Shown piece after piece: positions 58,951 to 64,000 of a stretch of DNA of 64,000 bases. The stretch's first letter is position 1, and every line of letters begins with the position of its first letter. The notes beneath the pieces are model-generated. The model saw only the letters and a program-made list of their open reading frames with translations, did not search any database and was not told the origin of the DNA. The translations under genes were made by a program, and so were the position numbers. Origin of the DNA: Neelides folsomi (lineage: Eukaryota > Arthropoda > Collembola > Neelipleona > Neelidae); contig JAQGBZ010000300.1 of the NCBI GenBank assembly GCA_034687125.1, positions 1 to 64,000 on the forward strand. Reading direction: 5' to 3'.

Positions 58951-61137
58951 ATGGCCCGGACTGGTTTGAAGCGACGCAGGGTGAGCTGTGAAAGTCTCGC
59001 GACCACGGTTGAGGCTCTTTCGGTTTCGTCGCAAGAATCTCTCTGCGACGAGGATCAAGTCGAAAGTAAGTCAAAAACCCAAATCCCATTTGGGAAAATT
59101 AAACCAAGAAAATTAAATTATACTCTATTCCATTTGAGAAGATTATTGAGAATTGAATCATGTCACTTGACAAGTCATTAGAAATTCAAATAAACCGATA
59201 TTATTTCCTGTAGAAATTATTTGCGGGTGATATGACATTCGATTGCCCGGTCAAGTAACATGATTCAATTCTCAATAATCTTCTCAAATGGAATAGAGTA
59301 TATTGTAAATTGAGAAAATTAAATTATGAAAATTGACATTTGTGTTTCTAGGTGATTTTGAGTTCGACAATGCCTACGAGGTCGTGGAGAAACCGAAACC
59401 AAAAGTGAGTGCGTTCAATCTCTTCGCAAAAAACTTCATGGAAGAAGAAAGAGCCAACGGAGTTGTTCCAGAGGTTGCGAAGGAATCGTGCCAACTCGCT
59501 TGGCAAGAACTCGAAGATGAGTACAAAGACGAGTTTGAGGTCAAGGCCCAAGAATACAATTGTGGTTCGGCTGTAAACACCCATGATTTGAAGTGGGTTA
59601 TTTTTAATTATTCCTAATTCATTCTAATTCATTGATTATACTTGTACAATCTAATTTTTACAATTTTAACTTTCATTTGTTAATTTAATTATACAATAAT
59701 TAATTAATTAATTCCAATTTCAGCACGTTGGGGAAGAAAGAAGATGAACCAAAGGTCCCTTGTGGAGGCTCGTACACTTTCGGATGCCGATTTCACTCTT
59801 ACGATCCTGGATTTAACACCGGATTTGGCGGCTACAGCTGTGGGGTAGAATTTCTTCGAAGCTACAGAGAACCTCACGCTCAAGATAAATATTCGCGAGA
59901 CGTTTGGCTCAATTCCGACGAAGATGAAGAGAAAGAAGATGAGCCAAAAAAGACCGAGTATGTTAAAATTTTAGTTATTTGATTTTAATAACATTTTAAT
60001 AATTATTCTATTTAAATGTTTTATCTTTAGAAAGCCTGTTCAAGTTCCGCCTGTGAGTATTTGCGGATCACCGTGCGGAAAAAGCGCTCCGAAGAAATCC
60101 ACAAGGAAGCGCAGAGCAACTCCGGGGCCCCGTGGGAGACAATGCCGACCAAGAATTCGCCGGCCAGTTTACGACGATGAGGAAGATTGCGAGCCGAGAC
60201 GACCTCCACCACGGAGGCAATCGGAATGCCAACGAAGTCGCCCACCACCACCAAGGAAGCAATCCGATTGCGGACCAAGAAGTCACCCACCACCACAACG
60301 CCGGCAATCGGATTGCGAACCGCGGCGAGAGAGATCTCAACGCCCTTGCACTCCACGAAAACCTCTAGCAAAGACATGTTGTACTTTCCCTGAAGGTAAA
60401 ATTTGAATTTTGGACATTTTAAATCATTATTTTTATTTAATCTTAATCATATTTATTTATTATAATAATTAATCATATTTATTTATTATAATCATTAATC
60501 ATATTTATTTATTATAATCATTAATCATATTTAATTGTTTTTATTTAAAGCGGACAAACCACAGAAAATCACTCCCTATCTCATCTTCAAAAAAGAGTTC
60601 CAACAAGTAAGTAGAAAACTTGATCAATTGGTTCTATATTTAATTGTTTTATGTTAATTACATAATATTAATAGTTATTTAATACTTTTGTAATTGTCTT
60701 TAAAAATTTATAAAATATTTTTCTTTAAGGAGAAAAATAAGAAAGCTGGTGTGCATAAGCAAAGTGTGTTGGCTGCAAGTGCCTCTGCTTATAATGCTTG
60801 GGTTCAGCTCGATGATGGGACCAAGTGAGTTAAATAAATACACAATTTAACAAAAATATTTAATTGGAATATGCACATAAAAAATATTTAATACAAATTA
60901 TACTATCTATATTGAATTTATTTTTTAAAAATAACATAATCTCTATTTTTTCTTTTCAGGGATCAATACAGACAACGGGACCAAGAAGAAGCCAACAAGG
61001 ACAAGAGCGACAAGAAGCAAGTTGGGAAGCCAAAGAACAACTACGGAGGATACAAAGGCTACGTCGGTTATACATCCGGATACGGCGGGTACGGTGGATA
61101 CCGATCTGAATATGGCGGCTACGGATACCACCAATAA
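58951..61137 (+). CDS. Two-HMG-box protein with protamine-like Arg/Cys/Pro region
   Basis: Seven exons, 58951-59065, 59352-59592, 59724-59957, 60031-60395, 60551-60606, 60730-60824 and 60960-61137, join in frame to 427 residues. The first HMG-box-like segment (about residues 56-105) reads VSAFNLFAKNFMEEERANG and CQLAWQELEDEYKDEFEVKA. A Gly/Tyr/Cys stretch and an acidic run (NSDEDEEKEDEPKK) follow. Residues 198-318 are dominated by Arg, Cys, Pro and Ser, with repeats of RRQSDCEPRR / PPPRRQSEC. A second HMG-like segment (about 326-375) starts ITPYLIFKKEFQQ, with ASAYNAWVQLDDGTKDQY. The tail is Gly/Tyr-rich (GYGGYGGYRSEYGGYGY). HMG box plus Arg/Cys-rich region recalls arthropod sperm nuclear basic proteins (MST-HMG-box protamines). 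DNA binding and chromatin packing is the likely job; germline expression is inference. Confidence 0.8.
59107..59327. repeat. Foldback element: 53-bp inverted repeat in intron 1
   Basis: Arms at 59119-59171 and 59250-59302 are complementary over 53 bases with a single difference (a G-U pair in RNA), around a 78-base loop. Identical 15-mers AGAAAATTAAATTAT flank the structure at 59107-59121 and 59313-59327, overlapping the left arm by three bases. It could be a foldback transposon or an inverted duplication. Transcribed with the host intron it would form a long hairpin. Confidence 0.85.
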
Positions 61138-61896
61138 GCTTCAACGAATTGCTCTTCGAAATTAAAATCAAACTTAAAATTTAAAATCCAAATTCTGTAA
61201 GAATTACAGTCCGGGATAAATTCCCTAATTATGTCACTTTACAACAAGTGAAAATAAAACGAGGTATGTATTACCTCGAAATCCAAATGTTTTGTTCATT
61301 CACTCCATCAATCATTAATAATTTCCAATAGTCTATTGTCTAAAATAATTATTTGAATAACAAAATAACAAATATTAATTAAACCTCTCTGCCGTCTAAT
61401 AATAATTCAATTTGGTTGTGAATGAGGAAGCATTAGAAACGAAATTGTTTTTAATTGAGCAAGTGAAATTTAATGAAAGGAATCTTTTTACGCAAACAAT
61501 GCATTTATGTGCTCACCCCTAGAATTTTCTAGGAGATCAATTTGAAAGGAAATAAAAGTTTTCCCTTCAATTCAATCACGACTTTAAATTCAATTTAATG
61601 ACTACTTATAAGATGACTTATTAAATGTATTAAATTAAGATAATTCATTTCAAAACTCCTTATACCTAATGCAGAGTGGGTTCAGGATTTACCATATGGT
61701 TTGTGAAAAGTAACATTATGCCCCTAAATGAACGATATGAGCAGGCGGAAAAAAACCAGCCTACCAAGACCAATTCTAATGACACTTAAATATGATTAAC
61801 AATAGATCATTGCTTACCTGGAAGGCGCAAAAATCGGGTCAAAATGCGAAAAAACAACTCCTTCATATTGAAAAATCAATTTTTATGTAAAATGTA
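61138..61896. other. 3' flank and spacer
   Basis: A small palindrome CGAGGTA-TGTAT-TACCTCG (about 61259-61278) and CTGTAA-GAA-TTACAG (about 61195-61209) lie just after the HMG gene, near an AATAAA at about 61252. No gene is seen. Confidence 0.4.
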
Positions 61897-63455
61897 TTAA
61901 AAATATTTTTTAAATTTAAAGCGATTAACAATAATGAACAATGTATTTAAATAATTAGGAATGACAATTGAAAAAACAAGTGTCAACACACAAAGGAACT
62001 TGGCAAATCTTGCATCTATATCTTGTGGTTCTGGGTTTGATGGCGTTAGTTTTGATGCATTCCTTGCAGCGTCTGTAGCCATGAGGTCTCTTATTTGTTG
62101 AAGGGTTCAATTCCGGGTAGTGTCATTTCTTTGTATCTTCGAAGATGGATGAACTATGGTTGTGTTGACGGAAACAAGGAGCTGCTTGATGAGATTGAGT
62201 CGAAATTGTAAGTTCGTCGCATTTGGATGGTTAATTTTGAAGAGGACGAAGGCATTGTATATGATTAGATCAATAAGATGAAAAAAAACTGTAACATACC
62301 ACTTAACACTCTTTCTCTTCAGCTGGTAGAGCATAATTTCCATGTCTGCGAGATCCAACATTGCTTAAAGATTAAACGACCTTTAAACACAAGAAGAGAC
62401 TCGTCAATCGATATTTCTTCATAAGGGGTGAACACAAGTTTGAAACGTTCAATTGCCATGTTCCAGAGAGCTTCAATTTTGCAAAGTCGGTCTTCAGGTA
62501 CTTTGAATGCGTTGTCGGCAAAACGAAGAAACCGTTGAATTTTGAAGAAGCGATTAGATGAAAGCACCTGAGGAATTAAAATATTTCCGAGGAACGGATC
62601 ACGACTCCATTATTGAGCTTGAACAGGCTTTCTGTCGATTCCCATTTCCATTCTTATGGCCAGATACTTGATGAGTTCTTCCCTCGTCACCTCTTTCCAT
62701 TTGGAATTACGGGAGGATAGGAAGTTTGACGCCGTTAACGAAATAAAATTGGCTGCATAACGATTCGTTTCATTCACAATAAGTTCCAACATTTGATCCA
62801 TGAAGAGGCTTTTGAAACATTTGATCTCTGTGTCGATTTCCTAACCAATCCATTTGTGGTCTTGAGTGTGGAAGCGTCAACGATGACATTCGGCCATCTT
62901 CGTCGTCTGTGAGGAATTCCTCCACTTTCATCCTCTGATTCCGGCTGTAAAGGTAGTGGAACATGCAGATTTGATTCACTGTTGATGTTGGACTCGTCAA
63001 ACTCTTCGCTTTTCTCAACAACGTCTGTAGGATAGAGAAAATCTTCTCTCCTTTCACTTTCGGACCAGGATATGTCGCTGCATGATAACATTCTAATAAT
63101 TCATAATTATTATATTTTATTAACTGATTTATAGGCTTAATTTCAATATGTATTTTATGTTTGCATTTATTTACCTTTTAAAAGTCAAGTCGGGTAACGC
63201 CGTAAGTGATTTTAGCCAAATTTTATGTGAAAACAAGGATAATAAATGAAAAAGTTCAAGAAATACAAAATTTACCAAAATTAATCTTTAGAGATCAAAT
63301 GATCTCATCCGCGTGCTCCATGTGATTTTGTTTTGAGATCAAATGCGTTCATATGCGGGTTCCATGCCAGCCAACGATGAGATAAAATGATTTCATATGC
63401 GCTTTCCATGTAATTTTGTTTGGAGATCATTTGATCTCACATGCACTTTATAGGG
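61897..63455 (-). mobile_element. Degraded piggyBac-like (PGBD/DDE_Tnp_1_7) transposon
   Basis: The minus strand from 63091 to 61957 reads as a piggyBac-family transposase in pieces. An acidic N-terminus with SESERREDFLYPTD is followed by NSKWKEVTREELIKYLAIRM, then VLSSNRFFKIQRFLRFAD and ISIDESLLVFKGR, which holds the first catalytic Asp, then KRKSVKWYVTVFFHLIDLII, and a Cys-rich C-terminus (GYRRCKEC, YRCKICQVPLC). Several frame changes separate these, and the catalytic middle between FKGR and LYQLKRK is deleted. Its right end is intact: read on the minus strand, TTAA (63456-63459) is followed by CCCTATAAAGTGCATG, the usual piggyBac arrangement. I found no clear left terminus. It cannot encode an active enzyme. 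Confidence 0.8.
63291..63438. repeat. Palindromic subterminal repeats of the piggyBac element
   Basis: GAGATCA-AA-TGATCTC (63291-63306) and GAGATCA-TT-TGATCTC (63423-63438) bracket related phrases (CTCCATGTGATTTTGTTT, TTCCATGTAATTTTGTTT) inside the right end of the element. Such repeats may be transposase-binding sites. Confidence 0.6.
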
Positions 63456-63539
63456 TTAATGTTTAACAAACACTTAATTTACAATTACAATTCATAAGTT
63501 TCACATTTAATATTTCCAAGAACAATCATTAAACTCTAA

Positions 63540-63842
63540 TTAATTGTTTTCATTTAGTTCGAATTGGCATGAACTAATGAATAAAAGACTGTAAAGCATT
63601 TTGTTCATGCTCTTGGGTGGTTGTTCATGTGTTTGGTTGTCGTTGGGTGTTGGAAGAGTCTTGTACCATTTGTGAGGGTGTTTGAGTGGGGCGATGTGTT
63701 GCATCACAGTTCCTCGCCAAGAGCGACGCCGATAAGAACCCTCAAGTGCGTCCATTATAACTGCCCACATGGATGGGCAACGGTTCCCCAGTTGACATTC
63801 CCCACTCGACCACTCGACCGCTCTCATTTGATTTCCAAACAT
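63540..63842 (-). CDS. Hypothetical 100-residue frame, divergent from the next gene
   Basis: A GC-richer patch carries a minus-strand frame from ATG at 63842 to TAA at 63540, with SYRRRSWRGTVMQHIAPLKH in the middle. A plus-strand frame (63621-63845, with KCVHYNCPHGWATV) competes for the same bases. No family is recognised and no signal peptide or splice site decides between them. Confidence 0.25.
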   Translation of the reverse strand: MFGNQMRAVEWSSGECQLGNRCPSMWAVIMDALEGSYRRRSWRGTVMQHIAPLKHPHKWYKTLPTPNDNQTHEQPPKSMNKMLYSLLFISSCQFELNENN

Positions 63843-63923
63843 TGATTCATTAATTTAAATTACATTGGAATCGGGATATTAATTAAGGAGTATTTAATTT
63901 AATTATTAATTGATTGGGTGAAG

Positions 63924-64000
63924 ATGTGGCCGGTTGGCGTATTTGGTCTTGTCCTCCTCATGGCCGGGGCAAATGGGGATTATTGGGTCGGCCAAGGCAT
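63924..64000 (+). CDS. Start of a secreted or membrane protein gene (partial)
   Basis: An ATG at 63924 opens MWPVGVFGLVLLMAGANG, a clear signal peptide with likely cleavage after ANG, then DYWVGQG at the window edge. The frame is open to the last base. The rest of the gene lies outside, so the product is unknown. Confidence 0.65.
   Translation, partial: MWPVGVFGLVLLMAGANGDYWVGQG

Noticed and set aside
60027-60377. Open frames on both strands over the Arg/Cys region
   Set aside because: CpG- and repeat-rich codons leave several frames open; only the frame continuing from and into the neighbouring exons makes HMG boxes.

Overview
This is a eukaryotic window, AT-rich (roughly 70 percent by eye) and intron-rich, with every coding exon standing out as a GC-richer island. 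The gene set (PiT/SLC20 phosphate transporter, LDLRAP1-like PTB adaptor, snapin, N6AMT1/HEMK2, CCDC47, CDR2/centrocortin-like coiled coil, phospholipid scramblase, SLC25A32 folate carrier, HMG-box proteins), the short GT-AG introns and TATA + TCAG-type initiators fit an invertebrate, most likely an arthropod. Species cannot be fixed from sequence alone. I saw no tRNA, rRNA, prokaryotic operon or CRISPR array.

Layout. 1-290: a 20-21 bp minisatellite of GGTAA/TTACC units. 629-1700: a small membrane protein with a PPxY motif. 5.2-6.3 kb: hAT-like element. 7.3-10.0 kb: an 8-exon PiT transporter. 10.7-11.6 kb (minus): a secreted Gly/Tyr-rich protein with TATA promoter. 14.5-15.0 kb: MITE. 16.2-18.4 kb: LDLRAP1-like gene with TATA/Inr promoter and two hairpins. 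20.7-22.2 kb: snapin, whose last exon overlaps by 50 bp, in another frame, the start of an intronless N6AMT1. 23.1-25.1 kb (minus): CCDC47. 25.5-29.7 kb (plus): a head-to-head four-transmembrane PPxY protein. 29.7-35.5 kb: mostly empty apart from a structured GC-rich island near 34.7 kb. 35.5-42.3 kb: CDR2-like coiled-coil gene with two first exons and a C-terminal membrane anchor. 42.9-43.4 kb: a small membrane protein. 44.5-45.8 kb: an uncertain gene. 49.4-50.3 kb: divergent scramblase. 51.1-51.8 kb: THAP/P-element-like relic. 53.1-56.0 kb: Lys-rich 774-aa orphan. 56.8-58.2 kb: SLC25A32 with two alternative C-termini. 59.0-61.1 kb: two HMG boxes around a protamine-like Arg/Cys/Pro region. 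61.9-63.5 kb: broken piggyBac. 63.9 kb to the end: start of a secreted-protein gene.

The genes do not form one pathway; this is a normal metazoan gene neighbourhood. The observations most worth following are the overlapping snapin/N6AMT1 frames, the SLC25A32 intron that encodes a second version of the carrier C-terminus, the HMG/protamine-like gene with a 53-bp foldback in its first intron, and the membrane-anchored CDR2-like protein. Exon boundaries were derived by hand from GT-AG sites and frame continuity, so they are predictions.
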